Below, in pieces: positions 6,341 to 13,660 of a stretch of DNA of 47,164 bases (position 1 is its first letter; the number at the start of each line of letters is the position of its first letter). This DNA comes from a virus: positions 1 to 47,164 of the IMG/VR virus record IMGVR_UViG_3300009024_001300; one strand, written 5' to 3'. Position numbers and translations under genes: made by a program. Under the pieces are notes generated by a model, which saw only the letters and a list, made by a program, of their open reading frames with translations, was not told the origin of the DNA and made no database searches.

Positions 6341-6424
6341 TTTTTAGTGAAGATACTAGGGCGATGATTACCGGGTAATTTATAACCCATCTGAGTGTCC
6401 CGAACCTAGTACCCTCACTAAAAA
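6341..6424 (-). ncRNA. Strongly structured non-coding element of unknown class
   Basis: An 84-base element with nested inverted repeats. TTTTTAGTGA pairs with TCACTAAAAA (10 bp). A GGG/TCT internal loop follows, then TACTAGG pairs with CCTAGTA (7 bp), then GATG with CATC, and ATTAC with GTAAT around CCG. The unpaired strands contain TTCGGGACACTCA and GGTTATAA. It lies after the stop of the 63-residue gene and just upstream of the promoter at 6284. It has no U tract at its minus end, so it is not a simple terminator. It could be a small RNA, a 3' stabiliser or a riboswitch-like fold. I do not recognise the class, and the strand is inferred from its neighbours. Confidence 0.5.
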
Positions 6425-6429
6425 CCACC

Positions 6430-6621
6430 TTATATTCCGTTATGCATGAAACAATGAGCTGCCTTCGAAGCAGGAACCATCATATAAAGTTCGTCAAAAC
6501 CATAAAGGACATATCCGTCCATTGGGTCAGTACCTTTTTCGTATTCAACAAGGTCGAATCCAGTGGGCATAGAGCCTTGAAAGGTATTGATATCTTCGAT
6601 AAGGATTGTTTCTAGTTTCAT
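6430..6621 (-). CDS. 63-residue hypothetical protein
   Basis: Starts MKLETILIEDINTFQG; acidic and soluble, ending HCFMHNGI. It has its own promoter (6654-6682) and is followed by the structured element at 6341-6424. No family recognised. Confidence 0.7.
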   Translation of the reverse strand: MKLETILIEDINTFQGSMPTGFDLVEYEKGTDPMDGYVLYGFDELYMMVPASKAAHCFMHNGI

Positions 6622-6653
6622 GGTTTGTTGCCCTTTTCAATTATTGAATGTAT

Positions 6654-6682
6654 ATTATACGCCATTTGCGTGTTAAAGTCAA
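6654..6682 (-). promoter_or_regulatory. Sigma70-like promoter, copy A of duplicated cassette
   Basis: TTGACT, 17 bases, TATAAT. The 30 bases covering -35, spacer and -10 are identical to those of the promoter at 7311-7339. Confidence 0.85.
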
Positions 6683-6702
6683 CCATTCTTTTATATTATT
6701 TT

Positions 6703-6723
6703 GTTATAACGATATAACTTTTT
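6703..6723 (+). terminator. AT-rich palindrome with T tract (plus-facing), copy A
   Basis: GTTATA, loop ACGA, TATAAC, then TTTTTGATATAA on the plus strand. A similar palindrome with the same GATATAA continuation lies at 7369-7390. Both follow the stop codon of a minus-strand gene and precede the next promoter. Confidence 0.4.
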
Positions 6724-6733
6724 GATATAACCA

Positions 6734-7297
6734 TCATACAGCTCGAGCGAAGACAAACATCTCCTTCATTCCGTCATAGATTTCCTTAACAGGATGCCAT
6801 ATTTCGCGTTCCTCTTCGTCAATACCAACGACATAAGGCTTGCCACATTTCGACTTAGTATAGACTTCAAGGCCACTAGATTGAGCAAGATCAAACCAAA
6901 CCTTACGACCGCCTTTTGACTGTGCAGTCCCAGCCTGTAAGGTGATTCCCATTTTCCTAATGATATATCGGTATGCCTTAGCAGCGATGCCACGACCACC
7001 ATAGCGATGGTCTAGTTGGGTCATATTGATATGGAAAGCATCTTTAAATGATTCGGTAGATAGGTTGATGTTGAGAACTATTTTAACACGCTGAGGGCTT
7101 CTCCCATGAACAACGCTGGTGTCTACGACCGTAACATCAAGATAGCCTTCCTCTTGCATTGAGTCGTCAACCCAGACCTGTAGCTTGGAGAAAGAACCCA
7201 ATCTGACCCAGGTATCATCGTTAGCTTTGGTATCAAAGTAGCCTAATGAGAACTTCTTCTTCATGTCGATTCGATCCAAGATAGTCACCTTTTTCAT
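6734..7297 (-). CDS. GNAT-like acyltransferase fold protein
   Basis: A 187-residue protein. The centre carries HRYGGRGIAAKAYRYIIRK (residues about 98-116), which looks like the acetyl-CoA pyrophosphate loop of GNAT proteins, followed by GITLQAGTAQSKGGRKVW, a pattern shared by phage GNAT-like proteins. It might modify a host protein or small molecule; the substrate is unknown. Single-gene unit between two near-identical promoter cassettes. Confidence 0.65.
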   Translation of the reverse strand: MKKVTILDRIDMKKKFSLGYFDTKANDDTWVRLGSFSKLQVWVDDSMQEEGYLDVTVVDTSVVHGRSPQRVKIVLNINLSTESFKDAFHINMTQLDHRYGGRGIAAKAYRYIIRKMGITLQAGTAQSKGGRKVWFDLAQSSGLEVYTKSKCGKPYVVGIDEEEREIWHPVKEIYDGMKEMFVFARAV

Positions 7298-7310
7298 TAA
7301 TTAAGTGTCT

Positions 7311-7339
7311 ATTATACGCCATTTGCGTGTTAAAGTCAA
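7311..7339 (-). promoter_or_regulatory. Sigma70-like promoter, copy B of duplicated cassette
   Basis: TTGACT, 17 bases, TATAAT, identical in the core to 6654-6682. It drives the GNAT-like gene starting at 7297. Confidence 0.85.
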
Positions 7340-7368
7340 CGACTATTTTCGGATCTTTTAGACTATTT

Positions 7369-7390
7369 GGTTATATCGTTATAACCTTTT
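7369..7390 (+). terminator. AT-rich palindrome with T tract (plus-facing), copy B
   Basis: GGTTATA, loop TCGT, TATAACC, then TTTTGATATAA on the plus strand. It is the counterpart of 6703-6723 and lies between the HD-hydrolase stop and the promoter at 7311. Confidence 0.4.
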
Positions 7391-7403
7391 GATATAAGGA
7401 AAG

Positions 7404-7937
7404 TTATCTTTTGTGAGGTTCGACCCAGTTCTCTTCTAGGATCTGAGAGGCTTGAGTCAATAGCTGAGGGTCAGCTAGAGTGAGCACTTCTAAGAGATAT
7501 TTCTTCTCGTGTTTGAATGCTTTGTGGAAGAATTTTTGGTCGTGCATGACAATAGACTCAGCATTGTGAATTAAGTCAGCGACCTTGATTGTTTGAGACG
7601 CGGCTGGTCCCAATGCAAAATGGTCTGCGTCCATCTTCTTACGAAACGCACGGTTCCCATCTCCTTGCTCGGAGACGTTTGTGCAGTAATGGACTAGTTC
7701 GGCGACCACTGGACCGAATTGTTCTTTGAGCTCTCTAAATGTTACATCTGTGTCTTCCACAACGTCGTGGAGCAGGGCAGCTGCAATCATTTCTGGCGTA
7801 TGTGAAACGGTTTCGACAATCTTTGAAACGCCGACTGGGTGCAAAACATAAGGCTCACCTGTGTACTTGCGCCTTTGGTCGCCGTGTGCTTTGACAGCTA
7901 CCATTAGAGCGTCATTGATTAATTTTGATTTTTCCAT
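7404..7937 (-). CDS. RelA/SpoT-type HD hydrolase domain ((p)ppGpp hydrolase-like)
   Basis: A stand-alone 177-residue HD domain. It has the signature of the SpoT/Mesh1 hydrolase: QRRKYTGEPYVLHP (H33), AALLHDVVEDTD (H57, D58, and the E61-D62 pair) and IKVADLIHN (D121). These residues bind Mn and act in removal of pyrophosphate from (p)ppGpp. There is no synthetase domain, so it should only lower the alarmone (inference). It has its own consensus promoter (7945-7973), implying early expression. It might instead act on another nucleotide, as some HD_4 proteins do. Confidence 0.85.
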   Translation of the reverse strand: MEKSKLINDALMVAVKAHGDQRRKYTGEPYVLHPVGVSKIVETVSHTPEMIAAALLHDVVEDTDVTFRELKEQFGPVVAELVHYCTNVSEQGDGNRAFRKKMDADHFALGPAASQTIKVADLIHNAESIVMHDQKFFHKAFKHEKKYLLEVLTLADPQLLTQASQILEENWVEPHKR

Positions 7938-7944
7938 AATTTCT

Positions 7945-7973
7945 ATTATAACAGGTTACTATTAAAATGTCAA
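7945..7973 (-). promoter_or_regulatory. Consensus sigma70-like promoter, TTGACA-17-TATAAT
   Basis: Perfect hexamers, 17-base spacer, about 8 bases upstream of the HD-hydrolase start codon. That would give a very short or leaderless-like 5' end. It is almost identical to the promoter of the cold-shock gene at 19389-19417, including AGTAACCTG in the spacer. Confidence 0.88.
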
Positions 7974-7977
7974 CCAT

Positions 7978-8322
7978 TTAGTGAATTGTTTGTGGTCCTT
8001 CAGCAAACATTGTATCTAACATGTCTCCGCAGTGTTCACTATATCCTGCTTTAATTATTTCGACCACGGTTGGAAATTCTGTCTGTGTATCAACCGGTAA
8101 TGATTCCAATTCCAAATGTTTTCTATGGGGAAACATATCTTTAATAAAATGTTCAGCGGCCCTTTGGCTTTTAAATGAACATGCTGTGGTTAATCCAAAT
8201 GGGTTATTCTCAGCGAAACATGCATACATTCGGTCATCATCTTTTCCTAACTGATGCCCATCATATGTTCCTAAAAATACGCCCATATTGTTATCAATTA
8301 TTATGTACCGTTTTTTGTTCAT
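7978..8322 (-). CDS. 114-residue hypothetical protein
   Basis: Starts MNKKRYIIIDNNMGVFLG with AAGGAAATTC upstream. It overlaps the nuclease gene by 29 bases. Its N-terminal half suggests a small alpha/beta fold. Family not recognised, although similar-sized genes are common in marine myophages. Confidence 0.72.
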   Translation of the reverse strand: MNKKRYIIIDNNMGVFLGTYDGHQLGKDDDRMYACFAENNPFGLTTACSFKSQRAAEHFIKDMFPHRKHLELESLPVDTQTEFPTVVEIIKAGYSEHCGDMLDTMFAEGPQTIH

Positions 8323-8983
8323 GAATTTCCTTATACTTTTCTCTTACTGCTTTAAAGTGTTCTAAATATTCAGCGGTATCGAATTTAAACACTTGTGGTT
8401 CACTACCATCGACACCTATTAAAATTACGCCTTGTTCTATTTTTACACCAGTTCTTTCTTCAAAGGCCTTGGCGTAGAATGAGCACTGCATAAAATAATT
8501 TGTAATCCATTCTACCTTCTTTGGTTTCCTAGAAGTTTTAAAGTCTATAATAGAAAGTTTCCCTTCGTATTCCCCAATAACATCTACTTGTCCAGCTGTC
8601 TCGAGTTCATCGCAATAAAGGAAAGCCTCCTGAAACCATATATTATTTATATTCTTATCAATTATGGTTCTCATTTCGTCGAACATAAATAAATTTGAAG
8701 GTTGCTGACCTTCTCTATAATCATCTTTATTATCAAGATAATTTTCACAAATTTTATGTACAGCAGTACCACGTCGGGCAGCTTGAGATGAAATTTTATT
8801 TGCCTCTGCATGACCAATTCGGTCTCGCCAAGCCTTAATGGATTCCTTACTGAGAATTCCCAATACTGTGGTTACAGATGGGTATGCTTCACCGGTAGGA
8901 GTGAAATATCGTCTCCCTTGTTCGGTTGTTTTTCTTGTGATTGCGGGTAGATCTATCCCGTGTTGGTGGTGTTCAAATATCAT
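8294..8983 (-). CDS. PD-(D/E)XK nuclease (RecB-like exonuclease)
   Basis: A 229-residue protein with the nuclease core GQVDVIGEYEGKLSIIDFKTS (D, then D-F-K) around residues 130-152. Upstream is a helical SVTTVLGILS...RGTAVHKICENYL segment that fits the motif-I region. This is the PDDEXK_1 family, frequent in cyanophage-like genomes and probably acting on DNA ends in recombination or host DNA breakdown. AGGATAT precedes the ATG. Confidence 0.82.
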   Translation of the reverse strand: MIFEHHQHGIDLPAITRKTTEQGRRYFTPTGEAYPSVTTVLGILSKESIKAWRDRIGHAEANKISSQAARRGTAVHKICENYLDNKDDYREGQQPSNLFMFDEMRTIIDKNINNIWFQEAFLYCDELETAGQVDVIGEYEGKLSIIDFKTSRKPKKVEWITNYFMQCSFYAKAFEERTGVKIEQGVILIGVDGSEPQVFKFDTAEYLEHFKAVREKYKEIHEQKTVHNN

Positions 8984-9001
8984 AATATATCCTATAATGT
9001 C

Positions 9002-9036
9002 GAAAACAAAAAGAGGCCGGATTGCCAGCCTCTTTT
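9002..9036 (-). terminator. Intrinsic terminator after phoH
   Basis: On the minus strand AGAGGCTGG and CCGGCCTCT pair over 9 bp (one G-T) around CAAT and are followed by TTTTTGTTTTC. This is a strong, textbook terminator 14 bases after the PhoH stop. Confidence 0.88.
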
Positions 9037-9049
9037 CAGTAGTGTCTCC

Positions 9050-9838
9050 TTATGCAATGGCTGAACTTAAGCCAAAATTGTGAGTTATTTTACTCATTGG
9101 TTTTTGTTGTTTTTCCTGTTTGTCCTTCGCGATAATGTATTCCTTTACGAGGCCTGAGCGAACAATATCCTCGATTCCGAATTTTACAGTTCTGAATGAA
9201 GGAATACGATTTAGAACATTTATAAAAGTTCTTAAACCACTTACATCATTTCTATTGCGTGAACCTTCCAGGTCATCTTGTCTTGTATCTCCGCAGAAAA
9301 TAATCTTTGAAGATTCTCCTACACGAGTAATAATACTATCCAACTCGTGATAAGTCATTGACTGACATTCATCTACAATTATAATAGAATTATCAAAAGT
9401 TAATCCTCTCACAAAAGATGATGTCATAAATTTAATTTGTCGTTTTTGTTTCATGATTTCCCATGCATCTCCACGACCAAATAGATTGTTAACAATGTCG
9501 GCGTAAGGGGTTGCATAAACTGCCTCTTTTTGGGCTTGTGAACCAGGCATAAAACCTTGTTCCCTTGTTTGTACAGCGGATCGAACAATTATCATTTGTT
9601 CATATTCATCGTCTTGAAGAATATCCATTAAACCCATATATAATGCGCACATAGTCTTGCCTGTGCCTGCCGTGCCAATCGCGGCGATATTATATCCTGC
9701 CTTATAGTCATCGAACATATCTTTCTGAGTATCAGTAATCGGTTGAATGGATTTCATAGTAAATTTGGAATTTTGCGTTCCAGCATTATCCTGTCTAGAT
9801 TTCCTCTTCTCTTTTTGTGATATACGACTTCTTGGCAT
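9050..9838 (-). CDS. phoH: PhoH-like ATPase
   Basis: 262 residues from the Met with GGAGGT upstream; the longer frame to 9868 lacks such a site. Walker A is GTAGTGKT (residues about 55-62) and Walker B IIIVDEC. EQGFMPG and IFCGDTRQDD are typical PhoH blocks. The family consists of the ATPase half of a superfamily 1 helicase. Its phage role is unsettled despite the historic link to phosphate starvation, and it is a marker gene for marine myophages. Confidence 0.92.
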   Translation of the reverse strand: MPRSRISQKEKRKSRQDNAGTQNSKFTMKSIQPITDTQKDMFDDYKAGYNIAAIGTAGTGKTMCALYMGLMDILQDDEYEQMIIVRSAVQTREQGFMPGSQAQKEAVYATPYADIVNNLFGRGDAWEIMKQKRQIKFMTSSFVRGLTFDNSIIIVDECQSMTYHELDSIITRVGESSKIIFCGDTRQDDLEGSRNRNDVSGLRTFINVLNRIPSFRTVKFGIEDIVRSGLVKEYIIAKDKQEKQQKPMSKITHNFGLSSAIA

Positions 9839-9884
9839 GTCTGACCTCCTTATATACGAAACAATCAACGCATGAAGATAAAGG

Positions 9885-10130
9885 TTATTTCCAGTCGTTT
9901 ATTTTGTTTCCTGTGTATGATTTATTTTGTTTCATCGATGTAAGTAAATCACGAAAACCTTGGTCGGGCTTTGCCCTTCCTAACCGCGCGCTATCAATCA
10001 ACGGCGCGGAGCCGGTTATTACTTGCTTTAGATTTGGATTGTCTTCGAGAAAGGATTCTCTTTCGGCTAGTTTGAGCATTTTGTCAAACTCTTCGCCGGT
10101 TTCTGTATCTTTAAATGAATAGATAGGCAT
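9885..10130 (-). CDS. Small FmdB-like phage protein lacking zinc cysteines
   Basis: 81 residues starting MPIYSFKDTETGEEFDKM, the N-terminal pattern of FmdB-type proteins, but with no CxxC zinc pairs. The C-terminal RLGRAKPDQGFRDLL block is shared with a small protein of marine T4-like phages. It is preceded by an exact TATAAATA late promoter, suggesting a virion or assembly role. Confidence 0.75.
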   Translation of the reverse strand: MPIYSFKDTETGEEFDKMLKLAERESFLEDNPNLKQVITGSAPLIDSARLGRAKPDQGFRDLLTSMKQNKSYTGNKINDWK

Positions 10131-10159
10131 TTAATATATTGTCCAATTAATCATATTTT

Positions 10160-10167
10160 TATTTATA
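10160..10167 (-). promoter_or_regulatory. T4-type late promoter TATAAATA
   Basis: Exact TATAAATA on the minus strand, 30 bases upstream of the FmdB-like gene, which has no evident Shine-Dalgarno nearer the start. It is one of four exact late boxes noted in the window. Confidence 0.7.
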
Positions 10168-10172
10168 AGAAT

Positions 10173-10757
10173 TTAAACGATTTCTTCGTAAATTTCCTTC
10201 CACTTGGAAACTTTAATTATGTCAGGATGGCTGAAGTCTTTATTGAATTCGTGACTAATAAGAATAGATTGAAGACCCATTCTCACACCACATTCAGCAT
10301 TTGAAGGCTTATCTTCTACCCAGATACAACCACTGTCTTTATAGGGTAATAGACCTTCGTCCTTATCAGCACCGCAATCAAGACAAACAACTTTTTCAAA
10401 CACATCTTTTCCAAAGAGTCTTTCGAGGTTCTGTTCTCTTAATTTACCGGCATAGTAATCAGTACTGAGACTAGTAATACAATGAAAAACGTAACCTTCG
10501 TCATGCAATTTTTTAACATATTTTATAGAGTCCCTTAATCCAGGTAGGAAACCAATCCTAGCTGATTCATTAAACTGTCTAACCAATTGTTTGGCTTCAG
10601 ACCTTGGTATATTAAATGTTGTCGCGACATCGTAGACGTCCTCAACCTGGATTGTATAACCATTTTCGGCCATAAACTTGTAAAAGCTGTATTTCCAATC
10701 CAATAAGACCCCGTCACAGTCGACAAGAATCAATTTATCACTTCTGATGTCTTTCAT
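10173..10757 (-). CDS. HAD-superfamily hydrolase
   Basis: A 194-residue HAD fold. Motif I is LVDCDGVLLDW (nucleophile and acid/base aspartates at about 13 and 15), motif II CITSLS, and motif IV near IWVEDKPSNAECG. The size and the 'DCDGVLLDW' start resemble phage 5'-nucleotidase-like phosphatases. A role in nucleotide salvage or 3'-phosphate removal is possible but not shown. The gene has its own promoter (10783-10811) and AAAGGA upstream. Confidence 0.82.
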   Translation of the reverse strand: MKDIRSDKLILVDCDGVLLDWKYSFYKFMAENGYTIQVEDVYDVATTFNIPRSEAKQLVRQFNESARIGFLPGLRDSIKYVKKLHDEGYVFHCITSLSTDYYAGKLREQNLERLFGKDVFEKVVCLDCGADKDEGLLPYKDSGCIWVEDKPSNAECGVRMGLQSILISHEFNKDFSHPDIIKVSKWKEIYEEIV

Positions 10758-10782
10758 ATTATATCCTTTCCTTTAATTGTAT

Positions 10783-10811
10783 ATTATAACACACTTTGGA
10801 AGGTATGTCAA
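10783..10811 (-). promoter_or_regulatory. Consensus sigma70-like promoter, TTGACA-17-TATAAT
   Basis: Perfect hexamers with a 17-base spacer. The -35 begins 4 bases after the stop of the 46-residue basic gene and the promoter serves the HAD hydrolase. Confidence 0.88.
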
Positions 10812-10815
10812 CACG

Positions 10816-10956
10816 CTATTCGCCGTATTTTTCTTTTAATCGTCGTTTCCTTTTGGATTTGAATTGTTTGTTGCGTTCTTCACGTTGGCGTTTTTCATCC
10901 GCCTTTAGATTTTCCCACTCTTTCGATTTGGGTAGATCCCTATAACGTTTGGCCAC
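10816..10956 (-). CDS. 46-residue highly basic peptide, GTG start
   Basis: Starts MAKRYRDLPKSKEWENLK and is rich in Lys and Arg (RKRRLKEKYGE at the end), so it probably binds nucleic acid. GTG start with AAGGAAAT about 9 bases upstream. It follows the DUF6433 gene by 12 bases and is followed by a promoter. Confidence 0.6.
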   Translation of the reverse strand: MAKRYRDLPKSKEWENLKADEKRQREERNKQFKSKRKRRLKEKYGE

Positions 10957-10968
10957 GTCATAATTTCC

Positions 10969-11409
10969 TTATCGCATATCCATTGGACTAGTAAGAATGC
11001 CTTCATAGGCCTCTTCTAGAGTTTTGAGTGTAAGTCCTTTAACCGGAGTGTGTGATATCATATGATTAGCAAGTAAATCTGCATCTGCATTTTCGATATC
11101 TTCCAGTAGACTAATGAAAAGACTTTCACGCTTTATTTGATTCAGTTCATCGTACCCACCACCTTTAATAAAGATTTTGAGTCGACGAGCTTCTCTATAA
11201 AGCATAGTCTGTGCGTCGGTATGTTTGTTATAATTCCACGGCGGGGCAGAATCTGGTATTAAAAGCTCTATATCTTTATCATAGATAAGTCTTAATACTG
11301 TTCTGAAAGCTGGGTTGTCATGTTCTTGTAAATAAGCAATTTTACCCTGTTTCGTTTTTATTTTTGAGATTTCCTTAAGAATCTCTGCCATTGATAGTTT
11401 AATAGCCAT
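10969..11409 (-). CDS. DUF6433-like conserved myophage protein
   Basis: A 146-residue protein with the conserved pattern of a marine T4-like phage family: SMAEILKEISKIKTKQGKI, FRTVLRLIYD, then PPWNYNK, YREARRLKIFIKGG, RESLFISLLEDI, and KGLTLKTLEEAYEGIL. The function is unknown. It is placed directly after the RNase H gene, 2 bases apart, as in related genomes. Confidence 0.8.
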   Translation of the reverse strand: MAIKLSMAEILKEISKIKTKQGKIAYLQEHDNPAFRTVLRLIYDKDIELLIPDSAPPWNYNKHTDAQTMLYREARRLKIFIKGGGYDELNQIKRESLFISLLEDIENADADLLANHMISHTPVKGLTLKTLEEAYEGILTSPMDMR

Positions 11410-11411
11410 AA

Positions 11412-12269
11412 TTAAAAATCCTGTATATCTGTAATCAAATTTTTCAATTTCATTTTAACAAAGAAGTTAAATAGTTTTTCACGACCAACTTCTTTCTCTT
11501 TATTATATTCGTTGAGAATTTGTGTTGTATATTTCTCTGGAATCATTGATAGGTCAATCATTTGTTTATTACGATTAAATCTAAGTTTTGTTTCCTCGTC
11601 CATTTCCTCAGGCGTTTCTGTTAGAGTCTGTAATCTTTTCTTGGTCATTGGACTTTGTCTCTGTCCAACTGCCAAACAATTATCAGGGCTCAATACATTG
11701 GGGACTCCGTCACCAACATCACCTTTTAAAATATGTTCCTGTATATATTTATCGGGCGCTGCATGCCTTACCCATTTCTTTAGAACTGGATTATATTGAG
11801 AAACATTTGCATATGTATGTAATTGGATAAAGTCTTTGTCACCAGAAAGAATAAGAATCTTTTCAGACCCAGTATTCATTACAGTTCCATGTTCATGACA
11901 AAGAGTCGCAATGATATCATCAGCCTCACAACGATCTACCTGCACAACCTTATATGGGAAGTTTTCATGAATCTCTTCTCTAATTTGTCCAATCACTTCG
12001 AAAAGTTTTGGCCAATCCAAATCAGAATCATCACGATTCTTTTTACGATTAGCTTTGTAATAAGGGAAGTAATCTCTGCGCCATACATCTCTTGTATCTA
12101 CACAAAGAACAATTTCACCAAATTCCTCGGTAAACTTTTTTCTGTTAAAGCGAATGCTGTTTAAGAACATGTGACGAAGTAGGTTTTCATCTAATTCCAC
12201 GTTGTGGTGGTTTCCTATACTCGCGAAGAGTGAGGCCAACATCACCTGGTTGTAATCAACTAATATCAT
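11412..12269 (-). CDS. rnh: RNase H / 5'-3' flap exonuclease (T4 rnh type)
   Basis: A 285-residue member of the FEN-1/T4 RNase H family, which removes RNA primers and flaps from lagging-strand DNA. Acidic metal ligands are seen in MILVDYNQ (D4), CVDTRDVWRRDYFPYYKANR, DRCEADDI and LSGDKDFIQL, followed by GDVGDGVPNV, the helix-hairpin-helix region. The length is close to T4 RNase H (305). Confidence 0.9.
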   Translation of the reverse strand: MILVDYNQVMLASLFASIGNHHNVELDENLLRHMFLNSIRFNRKKFTEEFGEIVLCVDTRDVWRRDYFPYYKANRKKNRDDSDLDWPKLFEVIGQIREEIHENFPYKVVQVDRCEADDIIATLCHEHGTVMNTGSEKILILSGDKDFIQLHTYANVSQYNPVLKKWVRHAAPDKYIQEHILKGDVGDGVPNVLSPDNCLAVGQRQSPMTKKRLQTLTETPEEMDEETKLRFNRNKQMIDLSMIPEKYTTQILNEYNKEKEVGREKLFNFFVKMKLKNLITDIQDF

Positions 12270-12300
12270 AATTTAATCCATTTTTTATTTTGTAGTGTCT

Positions 12301-12329
12301 ATTTTAATCCATTTCTGGATCAAAGTCAA
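12301..12329 (-). promoter_or_regulatory. Sigma70-like promoter, TTGACT-17-TAAAAT
   Basis: It lies over the last codons of the 130-residue gene and 32 bases upstream of the RNase H gene, so it would start the rnh unit. Confidence 0.7.
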
Positions 12330-12696
12330 CCCCTAAGTCAAAATCTTTTTTAAAGCCGCCTTCCATTAGGCCTGGCTCTGGGGAAGAAGTCATTACATTC
12401 TCTTCAGCAAACTGATGTAGAGGGTGATTAACGTCAAGTGACAGAAGATGTAATGCTTTAATGGCTTCATATACCAAAACCATACTAGCAAAGTATTTTT
12501 CTATGTCCTCGTCAAAATCACAACCTGCCCTATCCATTTCACCTAAGACATTCTGCCAAATAATTTCAGACAATTCTGATGAATAGCTTTCCTTATAGGC
12601 TAATAATTTGTCTTGGATTTCTTGAGCGTCCATAGGCGGTTTTGACATGCCATAATTAGGAAACTGTATTACGTTATCCTTCTCTTTTTTCGACAT
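12304..12696 (-). CDS. Conserved hypothetical protein, 130 residues
   Basis: Starts MSKKEKDNVIQFPNYG; acidic, helical in the middle (ELSEIIWQNVLGEMDRAGCDFDEDIEKY) and with an acidic tail DLGVDFDPEMD. Similar-looking proteins occur next to RNase H or DNA-metabolism genes in marine myophages. Overlaps the GT4 gene by 23 bases. Confidence 0.72.
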   Translation of the reverse strand: MSKKEKDNVIQFPNYGMSKPPMDAQEIQDKLLAYKESYSSELSEIIWQNVLGEMDRAGCDFDEDIEKYFASMVLVYEAIKALHLLSLDVNHPLHQFAEENVMTSSPEPGLMEGGFKKDFDLGVDFDPEMD

Positions 12697-13645
12697 TTTC
12701 TACTACACTCCTTAAAGCTGCATTCCACATATTCGTAAATGATGGAATATTGTTTCTTGCCAGATTAAATCTGTCTGAATATGTGAACCCATTAAAGTAG
12801 TTCTGGTCCTTTTGCATATTCTGTAGTATTTGTCTTGTTACAACAAATGCGTAGTTAGCATGTTTTGATGGGTCTTCAATATAATCATACATAATCGTTG
12901 CATTGGCAGCTGTTTCTGGTAGAGCCGCAAAGTTCGGATGAATACAAATACATTGGCTTTTAATAGCTTCGATAAGTGCAATACATGAAGTTTCAGGCCA
13001 TACGTTCGGGTATAAGAAAATATGTGATTCTTTTAATGCAGCTAATACCTCGTCATTACTTTTAACACCGTGATATGTCATCTGCGGATGTGCTTCAATA
13101 GTTGAATATAATCCTTTATACGCTTCATCACGTTGAGGCCAGCCATAAATGTCAAACCCTGAATATACATCTAAATGAATATTATCGAATTCTTTTGAAA
13201 GTGCATCAAATACTGGTACCAATAATTCCAAACCTCTATGCGGTGTTGTATGGTAAACGAATCTGATTTTATCTGTCGACATTGTCACAGGTTCATATTG
13301 TCTTTCAATAGCGTTATGAATAACTGAACATTTTGAATACGGCATACCAAATCGGACTATATACTGGTCTCTCTGCCATGCGGTTACAAAAATAAAATGG
13401 TCGAATTTTTCCCAACCACCATCATTCAGTACTCTATTTTCTGGGTCAACCGCTAGGTCGTGACACCATAGAATATTTGGAACATCTTCATATAGTTCTC
13501 TAGGTCTTGATAAGTGTACAGCAACTTGTGATAGCAATTCTGCATCGCAATTATCGACAAGGCGTTGCCTCATCATTTCTGTTCCACCATTTGAATTCTT
13601 TGACAAATCAGTGTCAATTATTTTGCCTTTATATACGACGCTCAT
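12674..13645 (-). CDS. GT4-type glycosyltransferase
   Basis: A 323-residue GT-B glycosyltransferase. The N-terminal domain has NGGTEMMRQRL, and the C-terminal donor-binding domain has FVYHTTPHRGLELLVPVF, then YPNVWPETSCIALIEA, where the conserved E-x7-E block sits. It would transfer a sugar from an NDP donor, probably to a host surface or virion glycan. Directly paired with a second glycosyltransferase-like gene (13661-14482). ATGGAGAAAAAAG precedes the start. Confidence 0.85.
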   Translation of the reverse strand: MSVVYKGKIIDTDLSKNSNGGTEMMRQRLVDNCDAELLSQVAVHLSRPRELYEDVPNILWCHDLAVDPENRVLNDGGWEKFDHFIFVTAWQRDQYIVRFGMPYSKCSVIHNAIERQYEPVTMSTDKIRFVYHTTPHRGLELLVPVFDALSKEFDNIHLDVYSGFDIYGWPQRDEAYKGLYSTIEAHPQMTYHGVKSNDEVLAALKESHIFLYPNVWPETSCIALIEAIKSQCICIHPNFAALPETAANATIMYDYIEDPSKHANYAFVVTRQILQNMQKDQNYFNGFTYSDRFNLARNNIPSFTNMWNAALRSVVENVEKREG

Positions 13646-13660
13646 CTTTTTTCTCCATTA

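Noticed and set aside
6341-6424. tRNA or tRNA-like gene
   Set aside because: A GGTTCG string is present, but there is no proper acceptor stem, anticodon arm or T-arm pairing; no other tRNA-like cloverleaf was found in the window.
9885-10130. Zinc-ribbon FmdB regulatory protein
   Set aside because: Only the N-terminal pattern fits; the CxxC pairs that define the zinc ribbon are missing.
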